64,000 nt of DNA from Saccharomycopsis malanga (Eukaryota; Ascomycota; Saccharomycetes; Ascoideales; Saccharomycopsidaceae): positions 1,054,001 to 1,118,000 of the forward strand of contig CP025325.1 in assembly GCA_004014935.1 (NCBI GenBank), written 5' to 3'. Every line of letters begins with the position of its first letter. Positions within the stretch are counted from its first letter, which is position 1. A model generated the notes under the pieces. It was given only the letters and a program-made list of their open reading frames with translations. It did no database searches and was not told the DNA's origin. A program made the translations under genes and the position numbers. Of the stretch, positions 31,845 through 41,202 are shown in pieces.

Positions 31845-32173
31845 CATATATTTCGAGCCCAGTACATACAAATTTCGTATATACGCGCACTGTCTAAAGG
31901 GATTTGGTAAATCCCAGTGAGGAAATCCCAATGATGTCCTGTTGGTCATAATATTCTCGCCTAATTGGTCGAAAGTAAGCATTTATTGGTCTAGGTCGTG
32001 TGTAACTGTTACACTTGCCTATTCAGCATAGTAAAAAGTGCTCATGTCGGGAATCGAAGCTGTGAGTCTGTTAGGTCTTTTTTCTCTTTTCCTGGGCTAC
32101 TATCTGCTAAACTATCCAGTCAGATCCTTTTTCTCTTGTCCGAGGGCACTAGCCAATGAGCCATTTTGCCCAG
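31845..32173 (-). mobile_element. tRNA-derived SINE, copy c
   Basis: Minus-strand copy. The tail GTACTGGGCTCGAAATATAT is at the left end, the body TTATTGGTCTAGGTCGTG complement at about 31984, and the tRNA-like head at the right. The head is the long type, with two GAGAAAAA-containing units separated by TAGCAGATAGTAGCC. The B box is degenerate (CTTCGATTCCC). No clear target-site duplication. Confidence 0.78.
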
Positions 32174-32396
32174 TAGCCAAGTAGCTAAGATGAATTGAAT
32201 GAAACAATGTTGAAAGGAAACTTTTAGCTATGTAGATGCACCCACATAAATAGAAATGACCATTACATTGAAATAAACTCATAAAATATGTTGATTAACA
32301 ATAAAGGGAATAAAGTTTTTTTTAACTATATCTGAAAATAAGAATTTGTTTAAGAAACATTTAAAAAGTTTTTACACCTATGGGCTCGAAGCAAAC

Positions 32397-32591
32397 TCAT
32401 TTTTTTGCACCTTCCTCCATGAAAGCCCTGGCATCGGCTTTATCATTGAAGGCTTGCTTCTCAAAATTTGAATGGTGATTGGTAACTTCATTAGCATGGG
32501 GGACAGAAGGGAAGATACCAATGTTTTTGCCCTCTCTAACAGCGTAATATTTTTTTGGGGGATTCTCGTATTCATTTGAATTTTTGACCAT
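32397..32591 (-). CDS. free-standing RNase H1 hybrid-binding (viroplasmin-like) domain protein
   Basis: 64 residues. KKYYAVREGKNIGIFPSV (residues 13-30), then HHSNFEKQAFNDKADARAFM, follow the RNase H1 N-terminal hybrid-binding domain pattern: YAVRKGR.PGIY..W, then the F..F....EA..F pattern. In RNase H1 this domain binds RNA:DNA hybrids and precedes the catalytic domain; here the protein ends directly after it. The usual Trp and the G-x-K-F core (VNGYSGAKFKSF in typical members) are changed to HANEVTNHHSNFEKQAF, so binding may be altered. No catalytic domain is found nearby on either strand. The larger overlapping frame starting at 32575 is a shadow. Confidence 0.68.
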   Translation of the reverse strand: MVKNSNEYENPPKKYYAVREGKNIGIFPSVPHANEVTNHHSNFEKQAFNDKADARAFMEEGAKK

Positions 32592-33537
32592 TTTGGAAAA
32601 ATTATTTGTAATTGTTTGGTTATAATGTTAGTGTTGTGTGGTTATGATGTCTATAGACTATTTCTTAAATTGTCTTGAGAAAAAGGGAGATACAGCCTAT
32701 ATTTATATTAAATATTTTCTTATTGAATAGTTCGCTCTAGGCCTACTCAATGTTAATCGGGGCATTTCAGAAGAGCCATTTATTTACTACCTAAACTTAC
32801 TTTTTGTTTTCTCTGCTGCTCTACGATTAGCCAACCAAGGAAACAAAAGGGGCCAACAAGAGCCAATAACAAGAGGGAGGTAAAGCAAATAACCATATTA
32901 TTAACCTGAAGTGCATGGCTACTATGGAAACCTATGCTTCAAATTTTAAAATTGCCTTTAAGGACACTCTGGCGCCACAATTGCTACTTTACAATTGGCC
33001 ACTGAAGGAAACAAGGCTATTTTAATAATAAATGGTTACCAGGTTAGGTTTAGCTGCATTTTCTATGTTTAAAAAGTAGTAATATCACAACCATTATACA
33101 AAGTTAATAAGAGGAATGATAATGATTAGCCTTTCGTCTCATACTATAATATGGCGAGCTCAGTGAAGAGAACCATGAATATTGCATGGGCTACACAGTA
33201 TGGAAATCTTTGGCTAATCAAAGAAATTGAAGTAATATACTACGTAAAAATATCCAATTAGTATACATGTTAGCATATCAGAAATAAAGCTTTAGTATTA
33301 AATAAAAAGTGAAAGCACAAAGATATTTAGGAAGACCCGCTAGCCAAATAAGAGAATGATAGATGTATGGAACCAAAGAACTAAAAAAGAGCAACAGTAG
33401 ATAAAACGTATTATAATACACAAAGCAATCAATGCTTCTATAGAAATGTAAATGAGGAAGAACGAAGCCCAATCTATGGGTTTTCACAGAGAGGACATCA
33501 TCAAAACTATGATGAAGTGAATTATGTTTTGATTAAA
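32592..33537. other. intergenic, nothing recognised
   Basis: Promoter of the hybrid-binding-domain gene on the left, with TATATTTATATTA at about 32695; AT-rich remainder without a supported gene. Confidence 0.5.
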
Positions 33538-33666
33538 TCAAAAATCTGCCTCGAAAGCAGCTTTTTTCTCAAGCATTACTTCCTGAATATTGACTGGAAT
33601 AGGAGCAGCAGAAACAGAAGCAGCCAAAGACAAGATAACAGTAGAGACAATAGTCGAGAATTGCAT
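33538..33666 (-). CDS. secreted micropeptide precursor 2 (42 aa)
   Basis: 42 residues: signal peptide MQFSTIVSTVILSLAASVSA, core APIPVNIQEVMLE, dibasic KK at 34-35, tail AAFEADF. It is closest to precursor 1 (MQFST.VST..L.LAASV.AAPIPVN.QEVML), with several third-position differences, as expected of a duplicated gene kept under selection. TATATAAG on the minus strand at about 33765-33770 lies about 100 bp upstream of the ATG. The KK site is a weaker Kex2-type target than RR or KR. Confidence 0.72.
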   Translation of the reverse strand: MQFSTIVSTVILSLAASVSAAPIPVNIQEVMLEKKAAFEADF

Positions 33667-34661
33667 TTTAAAATGAGTTGTACTTTTTCGTGAGGTTAAG
33701 ATAGTATTGATAATGATTTAAAAAAGATAATTTACCATAGATTTTGAAGAAGATTCCAAGACCTTATATACTGAATTCCGGCCAAGTCGTACGATGAAAG
33801 AAAGGCGTTCATAGAAGACGTACCGCAATGTAATTATTCAGCCATGGACCAACTTAGCAGTGTAGGGCTACATTCACTAGCAGTGCTATTTTTAACCTGC
33901 TAGCCTCTTTTGTTTGCAGTGCATCGTATTAACCGTTAGAAAAGGCACACTAGCATTGGCACTCTGTCATTAGGGTACTGCTTTATGGTAGAATCATAAG
34001 CGTAATGTAACATACGGCAAGGATGCACATTTTCCTAGTTTAGCGTATTTTCTAATTTTTGGCAGCCATTTTTTGCCCAAAGCAGCTAAAAGCAGAGCTC
34101 ATTTACATTGAAAGTTGAGAAATGCTAGGAAAGAATACAGTAAACTATCCAGGTTATACAATAGATGAAGGCAGAGTTTGCCCTGTTACCATCAAACAGT
34201 AGATATCCTGCCTTGATAAACGGCTGAAGCCATTTTGTTCTGGGTAATCATTGGTATAGCTACCAAAACAGTTCATTAGTACACCATGTAGTTAATATAC
34301 ACTGTATATATATTATGCCAATGGGGAAAGTATGCACACTATTCTGTAGTGTTGAGTACGTAAGGAAGTAAGGTAAAGAATGTAAATTAAAAACTATAGG
34401 AAACAACTTGAGCTTGAGAAAAGATGGAACAAATGTATAAGAGCAAGGAAACAAAAATGTAGAATTGAAAGGAGCACTAGCGAAACCAGTAAGCTAGAGA
34501 GCGATATAAAGGCCACAATAGAACCAAAGTGTAAAAGTAATTAATATACACAAGACTTTTGTCAAGTCTATTGAACAGTACGAGCAGCAGAACATAAGAA
34601 ATAGAAAATTGGTAAGAAGCAACAGAATGTGCAAAGAGGGGCTTTTGAACTACATCAACCC
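33667..34661. other. intergenic, nothing recognised
   Basis: Contains the promoter of precursor 2 at the left; the rest shows no supported gene or repeat. Confidence 0.5.
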
Positions 34662-34808
34662 TCAGTTGCTCTCAACAGCTGCCAAAGCAATACCATCACC
34701 AGCTTCTCTTTTTTCTATGAGGTATTCTTGGACATTTACTGGAATAGGAGCAGCGGAAACAGCAGTCAAAGCAACAACGACGACAGAAAAGATGTGAGAA
34801 AATTGCAT
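34662..34808 (-). CDS. secreted micropeptide precursor 3 (48 aa, KREA site)
   Basis: 48 residues: signal peptide MQFSHIFSVVVVALTAVSA, core APIPVNVQEYLIE, then KREA at 33-36 and the tail GDGIALAAVESN. Lys-Arg-Glu-Ala is the arrangement cut in alpha-factor by Kex2 (after KR) and trimmed by Ste13 (EA dipeptide), so a 12-residue product is predicted. TATAAAAA on the minus strand (about 34934-34939) lies about 126 bp upstream. Signal and core match the precursors at 31171 and 33538, while the tail is unrelated. It is not a typical alpha-factor gene, because there is a single tail, no Trp-rich repeat and a very short pro-region. Confidence 0.75.
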   Translation of the reverse strand: MQFSHIFSVVVVALTAVSAAPIPVNVQEYLIEKREAGDGIALAAVESN

Positions 34809-35391
34809 GTTGTATTCAAGACGCTTGTAAAGACTGTTTGCGAAGATGCTTTTTATGATAAGTGAAAATAGTATGGTGTTATGTTTTAAAATTGAATTCA
34901 GGATCCCATTTTAACAGCTGGGATGGCTTCCTTTTTATAAACCTATCTGCTTGAGAAAACCCTTTCTGTTATTTTTTCAACACTATCTGCACATTTTCAA
35001 TGAGCCTCAAGGCATTATCCTCAAGGATCAATTCCGTCAATCAACTAGGGACACGGAATTGACGACTTCAACTTGGTAACTAACTACGCGTATTCTTCTT
35101 GCTGCTACTATATGGCACTGCAAATTCTTGTTCCCTATTTTATTGTCATTATTGCTACTAAGTGGCACTGCCCTATCTTACTGCTACTAGATGGCATTCC
35201 CTATCTTACTACTATATGGCATTGCGGATCTTTGCATTTTATACCTTGAACCCTTTCTACTAATATACGGTAATTGCCCTTCTACGTTATGATTTGTATG
35301 TGATTACGTAATATCACCAAATGGTAAAGTGAAAAGTAACATAATGATGAGCATTTGTGCTACAAAGATATATGGCGCTAAAGTGTGATAT
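34809..35391. other. intergenic with degenerate short repeats
   Basis: Promoter of precursor 3 (left) and of DDC2 (right). Between 35100 and 35225, units of the form TACTGCTACTAGATGGCATT recur imperfectly four times. A single MCB box lies at 35086-35091. Confidence 0.55.
35086..35091. promoter_or_regulatory. MCB box upstream of DDC2
   Basis: One ACGCGT, the MBF binding core, about 300 bp upstream of the DDC2/LCD1 start. It fits a gene needed in S phase, but one site alone is weak evidence. Confidence 0.4.
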
Positions 35392-37737
35392 GTGATGGAC
35401 TTTGATAACAGTTTTGAAAGTTCCTTTAGTGATGATGACGATGCGGAGTTTCTTGCATTGACTGCGAGACCAAGGAAGGACAATGAGAGCAAAAGTGGTA
35501 GTACTGATGGTAAAGGCGGTAGCGGGACTATAGAGACGCAGCAGGATCTATCGAGACAGAGGACCACAGCCAGTTCTGAGCAATCGCGAGTTTCTGGAAC
35601 CAATGAGCATGGCCAGACAAATGTTGTTGAGTTAAACAATAAGTATTTGGAGGCCGTTGGTGAGATTGCAATTCTTCGAGGAAAACTTAAAGAAATTGAA
35701 CAAAACAAAAGCCAACAGCTCAAAAATCTTGCGTTGAACCATAAATTGTACAGTAAAGATAAAGAAGAAAAGATCAATACATTGGAGCAACAATTGAAGA
35801 AGCTCGAAGAGGAAAAACATTTCTATATCGCAGAATTGAAGAATCCATATTCAAATCGAAGTATTCTGTCTTTGAAAAAGAACAGCGAAGATACAAACGT
35901 CAAAAAAAGGAAGATTGGCAGCAGCGAATACCTGACAAATGGCAGCTTTGCCACTGCTAAGACTCATTATATAGAGGCCAGTGGTAAGGATGTAGCCGAT
36001 GTAGAAATGGTAGATGTAAGCTGTGACAGTAGACGCATAGCAGACACGAAGAAGACATTGCACAAGCCACACTTACGCCGGCCAGACTACAAGTCGTTGT
36101 TTCTCGAAAGTGTGTGGAACCATTGTTTATTAGGGAACACGAGGACAACGATCGAAATGTTATCTGACATATGTATAACGTTCGATTACAGTTACAAGAG
36201 CTTAAACGTCAGAAAGCAGATAGATCTGCTTTCCACTCCAATAATAAATTACCTAGTAAATGCAAATGACAATCTCCGAATCAACGAGATTGTTGCAGAT
36301 TTCTTGCTGTTATTAATAGGACTATTGCAAGAGTTGATAACCCGCAAGGAGTTCCTAGCAACACCGTTGTTGTTGGCATTATTGCACAACTCTTTGGTAT
36401 TCCGCACCAACGTCGTAACAAAAGATGCATTGAGATCTGTTTTGAAATTCACAGTGTCTGCAGCAGACACGTTTTTCCTACTATTGGATGCACCCTCAGT
36501 AGTGAACTCCAAAACCTTCTCGTCTCAAGCAAAAGACTATTTAGAGACCCGCGTGATAGAGAATAACCAGACAATGATATTGCAGAGTTTTGATTTGATC
36601 TTTTTGCTTGATGTCCTTGAATCTCTGTGTAAAGTAGCTGCAGGGCTTGAGGATCAATATTTTGTGAAGGAAATCTGGACAAGCATTATCCCTGTGGAGT
36701 TGATCCGTTTCTGCTTGTCCTTGTCGTGTCCTATAAACTGCATTGTTAGCATGGTTGAATGTCTTTCATCGTCTGTGACGGATGAATATGCTGTAAACTT
36801 ATCTGTAGACAGACAGTACAACTTTGAGAAAAAGTACTGCGATAAGGAATTAGTAAAACTTTTATTAGCCTTGTTCACCAGCAACATTGAAATCAAGCCC
36901 CACACTTTGATCTATGGCTTGAATCGTGCGTTGGGCAACAATTCTCGGAGTAAACTCTTTGACGAAATCTATCCAAAGGCCAACCCTTTGTTTACAAAGT
37001 CTCCTGGAACTCTTTTGAATGTTGCATTTCCATTGAGTGCTAATAGCGAACGAGCATTGAAAAAGATTGATAAAGGAGAGAAAAAGTGCCATGAAGAACA
37101 CGTTTTTTTCCTAAAGTCTAGTATCTTCGGATTGCTTGAATCGTACATGGCTGTTGAGAGAATCCCAGAAGTTAGTTTCATAAACAGTGCGGAAACGGTC
37201 AAGGCACTAGTAGAGGAAATGAGGCGTCAACAAGAATTTATAATGCGCAAACCTCGTTCTTATAGTGTGTCACATCGAGTTGATCTTCTATCCTCTATGA
37301 TCTTGTTTCTCGCCCCACTTATTCTTGACAATTCATCGGAAGAAGACGACATTTCCAAAAACTTGATCTCAAGAATCTCCGCAGGAACAAAACGACAAAT
37401 GATTGTGGTTCTAACCAGAATAGCTTTCAGCTCTACTTTCACCACTGAAGCCGCACTAGAGCTTCTTACAGAGGCACGGATCAAGTTGAAATATGACGGC
37501 TTCATGTTCAACGAGTTTTGCGAGCGCAAAGCAAGACAGTTGAGCGGAATCCGTAACATCACTGACACCAATAGATCCCAATTGGTCCAGGAAGAAAGTA
37601 GCTTCGCTAATGGTTTGGAGTTTGGTTTCAACGATGATATTATAGGTCTTGTTAGAGATATCTTAGAAGTCTGTATCACTCCTGATGAAGCTGACAATTT
37701 ATATTATGCCTTTATCGCAGAGGATCCCGATGAGTAG
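35392..37737 (+). CDS. LCD1: Ddc2/Lcd1 (ATRIP-type) checkpoint protein
   Basis: 781 residues. An acidic N-terminus (FSDDDDAEFLAL, residues 14-25) is the place where ATRIP proteins bind RPA. A coiled coil follows at about 80-148 (NNKYLEAVGEIAILRGKLKE ... KINTLEQQLKKLEEEKHFYI), then a basic NVKKRKIG patch. A long helical C-terminal region without other motifs follows, as in Saccharomyces Ddc2 (747 residues). Ddc2 is the obligatory partner of Mec1 (ATR) and recruits it to RPA-coated single-stranded DNA. The call rests on architecture and on local resemblance. The second codon is also Met, so either start gives the same protein within one residue. Confidence 0.72.
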   Translation: MMDFDNSFESSFSDDDDAEFLALTARPRKDNESKSGSTDGKGGSGTIETQQDLSRQRTTASSEQSRVSGTNEHGQTNVVELNNKYLEAVGEIAILRGKLKEIEQNKSQQLKNLALNHKLYSKDKEEKINTLEQQLKKLEEEKHFYIAELKNPYSNRSILSLKKNSEDTNVKKRKIGSSEYLTNGSFATAKTHYIEASGKDVADVEMVDVSCDSRRIADTKKTLHKPHLRRPDYKSLFLESVWNHCLLGNTRTTIEMLSDICITFDYSYKSLNVRKQIDLLSTPIINYLVNANDNLRINEIVADFLLLLIGLLQELITRKEFLATPLLLALLHNSLVFRTNVVTKDALRSVLKFTVSAADTFFLLLDAPSVVNSKTFSSQAKDYLETRVIENNQTMILQSFDLIFLLDVLESLCKVAAGLEDQYFVKEIWTSIIPVELIRFCLSLSCPINCIVSMVECLSSSVTDEYAVNLSVDRQYNFEKKYCDKELVKLLLALFTSNIEIKPHTLIYGLNRALGNNSRSKLFDEIYPKANPLFTKSPGTLLNVAFPLSANSERALKKIDKGEKKCHEEHVFFLKSSIFGLLESYMAVERIPEVSFINSAETVKALVEEMRRQQEFIMRKPRSYSVSHRVDLLSSMILFLAPLILDNSSEEDDISKNLISRISAGTKRQMIVVLTRIAFSSTFTTEAALELLTEARIKLKYDGFMFNEFCERKARQLSGIRNITDTNRSQLVQEESSFANGLEFGFNDDIIGLVRDILEVCITPDEADNLYYAFIAEDPDE

Positions 37738-37854
37738 TGATTGTATATGCGCAATAATACCATGGTATGTATAAGCAGTAGTATACCAGGAGGTGTTAGC
37801 TTTAGGTCATGTTCAGTTAAACATAATAGATTTTTTTCAGATAAAAAGTTAAGT

Positions 37855-38208
37855 GGCCACTAGGCCATTTGGCTCGGAGAAGAGAAAAAGACCTGGCAGG
37901 ATAATTCGGCAGATGGTAGCCTAAGACCTAACAGGTTTGAGAATTCGATTCTCAAGACGACACTTTTACTCGCTGCTTTTTACGATGCTGAACGTGATTT
38001 CACAGGCAAGTGCAACTGTCTGAAACACGACCTAGACCAAAGTCTAGTGCTTACTTTCCAACCCATTGGGTGTTCAGAAAAGCCAGCGAGAAGTTTACAA
38101 TGACTGGGACACTTGGGTTTTTTCCCACTGGGTTTTACCAAGTCCCCTCGCGCGTACATGCGAAACTGATATGCACTGGACTTGAAATATAAGATTATTA
38201 TTATTATT
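37855..38208 (+). mobile_element. tRNA-derived SINE, copy d, nearly full length
   Basis: About 354 bp. The head starts GGCCACTAGGCCATTTGGCT and has the long form with an inserted GGCAG...GCAGATGGTAGCC unit. A B-box-like GAATTCGATTCTC is at about 37943. The body includes ACACGACCTAGACCAAAG and CCACTGGGTTTTACCAAGTC. The tail is GATATGCACTGGACTTGAAA, then TATAAG and ATT repeats. The tail matches the LINE remnant at 12284-12323 with about two differences. Its right end abuts a 29-bp minisatellite, which hides any target-site duplication. Confidence 0.85.
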
Positions 38209-38210
38209 CG

Positions 38211-38536
38211 ATTATTACATATTGATAAATTATCACCTTATTATCACATATTAATAAATTATCACTTTATTATCACATATTAATAAATTATCACTTTATT
38301 ATCACATATTAATAAATTATCGTAATATTATCACATATTAATAAATTATCGTAATATTATCACATATTTATAAATTATTATCCAATTATCACATAGTAAT
38401 AAAATATTATCCAACTATCACATATTTATAAATTATTATCCAATTATCATATATTAATAAATTATTATCCAATTATCACATATTAATTACCGTCATATTA
38501 TCACATATTGATAAATTATTATCCAATTATTACCAT
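38211..38536. repeat. 29-bp AT-rich minisatellite, about 11 units
   Basis: Units of the form ATTATCACATATTAATAAAT plus TATCACTTT (or TATCGTAAT or TATTATCCA) repeat about 11 times. Neighbouring units share the same variant ending, which shows block-wise duplication. It begins directly at the ATT tail of SINE copy d and ends 8 bp before the first MCB box. Confidence 0.9.
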
Positions 38537-38544
38537 CATTTACT

Positions 38545-38871
38545 ACGCGTAGTTGTGCTGATAACTACTAGACGTGAAACATTAGATTAATACCATATCA
38601 CTACGCGTTGACCCGTGCCACTGGTGTATGAAAAATAGCATAAGCATAACGCGTACTATGGGGGACTCTGATTTTCGGTAGAGTGATACTAGAGTATAGT
38701 TTTGGCAATATTTGCTTTTTTTCTTGATTCTGTTGTTTTTACAGTCAATTTACAGAACCAAGAATCCAATCTATAGAACAGCATAACCAGTCTATAGTTG
38801 ATTTTAGGGCCCAACTATAAAACCAGAAGATTATACAGATTACGCGTTGATTGTAAGTGAATTGTACGCGT
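38545..38871. promoter_or_regulatory. five MCB (ACGCGT) boxes upstream of the FHA gene
   Basis: Perfect ACGCGT at 38545, 38603, 38649, 38842 and 38866. About 0.1 would be expected by chance in this length of AT-rich DNA. This is the binding core of MBF (Mbp1-Swi6). In Saccharomyces the likely orthologues TOS4 and PLM2 are SBF/MBF targets. Confidence 0.85.
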
Positions 38872-38911
38872 TATTGACTACAATTCAACTACTAACACGT
38901 CTAGTGACACT

Positions 38912-40498
38912 ATGAATCTCCCACCTTCTTCTCCATTGTACTACGAGGACCAGAAACTTGTGGACCAGTCTTCTGACTTGGAAACCGACAGTTTTGTCCA
39001 TGAAAAGTCAAGTCTCAAGCAGCAAGTTTCCAGAGGCTTGTCAGTTGCCGAGAATCTCGACTATCCCACGCCAGAACCGAGCAGTTCGTTGGGCAACTTG
39101 GGCAGCAGCTCTCCGTTCCGCGAGGACGACTACGAGTTGGATATCGAGAGCTACGAGGCCGCTGGAAAGCAGTTGGAACACGGCCCCAAAGTGGTGGAGT
39201 TTAGCCAACCTTCAGACATGTCCTACCATACGCTTGATGCCGCCAGGGACCACTTTGTTGATGTCGCCAAGGAGAGCAAAAAGATGAAGAAGATGCGCAG
39301 CAAGAGATTGAAGAAAATCAAACTTGCAGCTGACGGCCAGCCGGTTTCTATTGGAAGATCTCTGATCTGTGACGTTGTGCTCTCAGATTCCAAAAACTTG
39401 GTATCTCGTAAGCACGCCGCAGTGCATTACGACAAGGCAAACGACATGATTGTTGCCAAATGCTACGGTGTCAACGCATTGGAGGTCCAGATTCCTGTGC
39501 AGGCCAAAGTCAAATATCTCGGCGAAAGACGCAAGTTTGAATTGGTGCCGGAAAACAGCTCGGAATACCAAAAGTTTGCGACTATGAAATACAAAGACTT
39601 GGTCTACAAAGGGCTAACCAAGTTCTCACGCGGCTTGAGCCAGTCCAATGGCACCAGCAGATTCCTCGTTTTGCCCAACGAGGTCTTGAAAGTCCCTAGA
39701 ATGAGTAGCGTCATCCTAGATATCAGAGGCTCCATCTGTTTGGTCCAAGTTGCTGATCAGAACGATCCAGACTTGACCGATGAAGAAGACATGTCTATAC
39801 AGCATGCAGATTATGTAGTCTTGTCCAAAGCACATGAATCCAAACAATATAATGCCGAATCTGCTGAAATTAAAACAGAAATCCCCACAATTTCCCTCGA
39901 CAAAATCAAACAACTTGTGGGCGATGTAAAAAACCAGAAAAAAAGAGCTCGTCTTGCTACTAAAATCGAAACTAAAGAATTGAAAAAACCAAAAATCGAA
40001 AAAGATTTCAAAGAGCTGAAAAAACCAAAAATCGAAAAAGATTTCAAAAAAAGCAAAATCGGTTACGATTATCAAGACCCAAAAACATTAATTGATGCTG
40101 TCAACAAGGACGAAAAGAAAAAACAGCAGCTTTTGCTTGAAATCTCAGATCTACAAGATATTAAAAAAGTCCTAGTAAATCATTTGGCCTTTTCTAGACT
40201 TGCTTCTACGCCATTGTCTCTGTTGATGACAATAAGCAAAAAAATCGAAACTCTCAATAAACGTGAAGTCCGTCTTGTCTTGTCTGACATTCGCTGTGTT
40301 GGCATCATCTACAGAAAGGGTAAAGATGCTGCAGGAAAGCCGTTGGACGAGGAGTATTATTACTCTATCGAGGAAGATGATGACCAAGACCGTGTCCAGT
40401 TGGTCAACTCGGTAAAAGGTGGCAGTAGCTTGCGTAGCTGCAGAAAAACCCACAAACAATACTACTGGAAAAGACCACCTCCTTTGCCTAGATATTAG
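38912..40498 (+). CDS. TOS4: Tos4/Plm2-type FHA-domain protein
   Basis: 528 residues. An FHA domain at about 138-205 carries SIGRSLICDVVLSDSKNLVS and S165RKH, the phosphothreonine-binding Gly-Arg and Ser-Arg-x-His motifs. A basic linker has two tandem ELKKPKIEKDFK units (about 365-388). The conserved C-terminus (CVGIIYRKGKDAAGKPLDEE ... SCRKTHKQYYWKRPP) matches fungal Tos4/Plm2. In Saccharomyces these are chromatin-bound, G1/S-induced regulators linked to the DNA-damage response, and Tos4 binds Rpd3L and Set3 deacetylases through its FHA domain. Five MCB boxes directly upstream support the same regulation. Tos4 versus Plm2 cannot be decided, since the pair arose by whole-genome duplication in Saccharomyces. 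Confidence 0.75.
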   Translation: MNLPPSSPLYYEDQKLVDQSSDLETDSFVHEKSSLKQQVSRGLSVAENLDYPTPEPSSSLGNLGSSSPFREDDYELDIESYEAAGKQLEHGPKVVEFSQPSDMSYHTLDAARDHFVDVAKESKKMKKMRSKRLKKIKLAADGQPVSIGRSLICDVVLSDSKNLVSRKHAAVHYDKANDMIVAKCYGVNALEVQIPVQAKVKYLGERRKFELVPENSSEYQKFATMKYKDLVYKGLTKFSRGLSQSNGTSRFLVLPNEVLKVPRMSSVILDIRGSICLVQVADQNDPDLTDEEDMSIQHADYVVLSKAHESKQYNAESAEIKTEIPTISLDKIKQLVGDVKNQKKRARLATKIETKELKKPKIEKDFKELKKPKIEKDFKKSKIGYDYQDPKTLIDAVNKDEKKKQQLLLEISDLQDIKKVLVNHLAFSRLASTPLSLLMTISKKIETLNKREVRLVLSDIRCVGIIYRKGKDAAGKPLDEEYYYSIEEDDDQDRVQLVNSVKGGSSLRSCRKTHKQYYWKRPPPLPRY

Positions 40499-41202
40499 CT
40501 CTTGTTAACTTTTCGTGTATTTTATTCTCTGATTTGAAGGTTGCATTGACACATGGCTACGTTTCTTTCTTTGTTTTTATATCTAATATACTAAATGATT
40601 CGTAAAGTATCATACAACCTGTATCAAACTACTACTTTTCCAACAAACCATCATACCGCTAATATTGCATCTTACACACGTGTGCTTTTTCATTCTTTTA
40701 TACCTCCTGCTTTGAAAACTCATTAATCATTAATCTCACCAGCTCTTAAACACAAACTATCACACAACTAAGAAACATTCTCTGACCCATTTAAGGCTAT
40801 TTCATCGCCCTCTCGCGCTGTGTACATTTATTAGTCCATGTTGAGGCGTTCGTGCATGCGCTGCATGCACAAACTGCATAGACGCACAGTTTGCACGCAG
40901 CATACCGTCCAAATCAAGTATCCTCGCTGGCCAAAAACGACGGATAAAAAGTTTTTTTTGGCGGCACATGCATGTCACGTGCTCACGATGAGAAACAGGT
41001 AAATAAATATTTAAATATATAGACGAGAGCCGTTTGTTTGATCTGCTAATTTGATAAGGATATTACAAGTTTGGTGATTAGTGATACGTTTATCAACAGT
41101 TTCTGATACCAGCGTTTGCATCAAGCATTTTCCTGCTGCTAGAATTATAGCTTATACAGTTCTGTTCATGAAGACAAGTTCATTTACAGATTCAGAAGAG
41201 CC
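40499..41202. other. intergenic, TGCATGC island
   Basis: FHA-gene 3' sequence, then a GCATGC-rich patch at 40850-40990 (GTGCATGCGCTGCATGCACA, CACATGCATGTCACGTG) within the promoter of the next gene. No gene is seen. Confidence 0.5.

Larger units (their letters stand above)
31297..32396. other. intergenic with SINE copy c
   Basis: Promoter of precursor 1 on the left, including the 32-bp duplication at 31345-31408. SINE copy c occupies about 31845-32173. No further gene is seen. Confidence 0.5.
37738..38911. other. intergenic: SINE d, minisatellite and MCB promoter
   Basis: From left to right it holds about 110 bp of DDC2 3' sequence, SINE copy d, a 29-bp minisatellite and a compact promoter with five MCB boxes. 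Confidence 0.7.
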
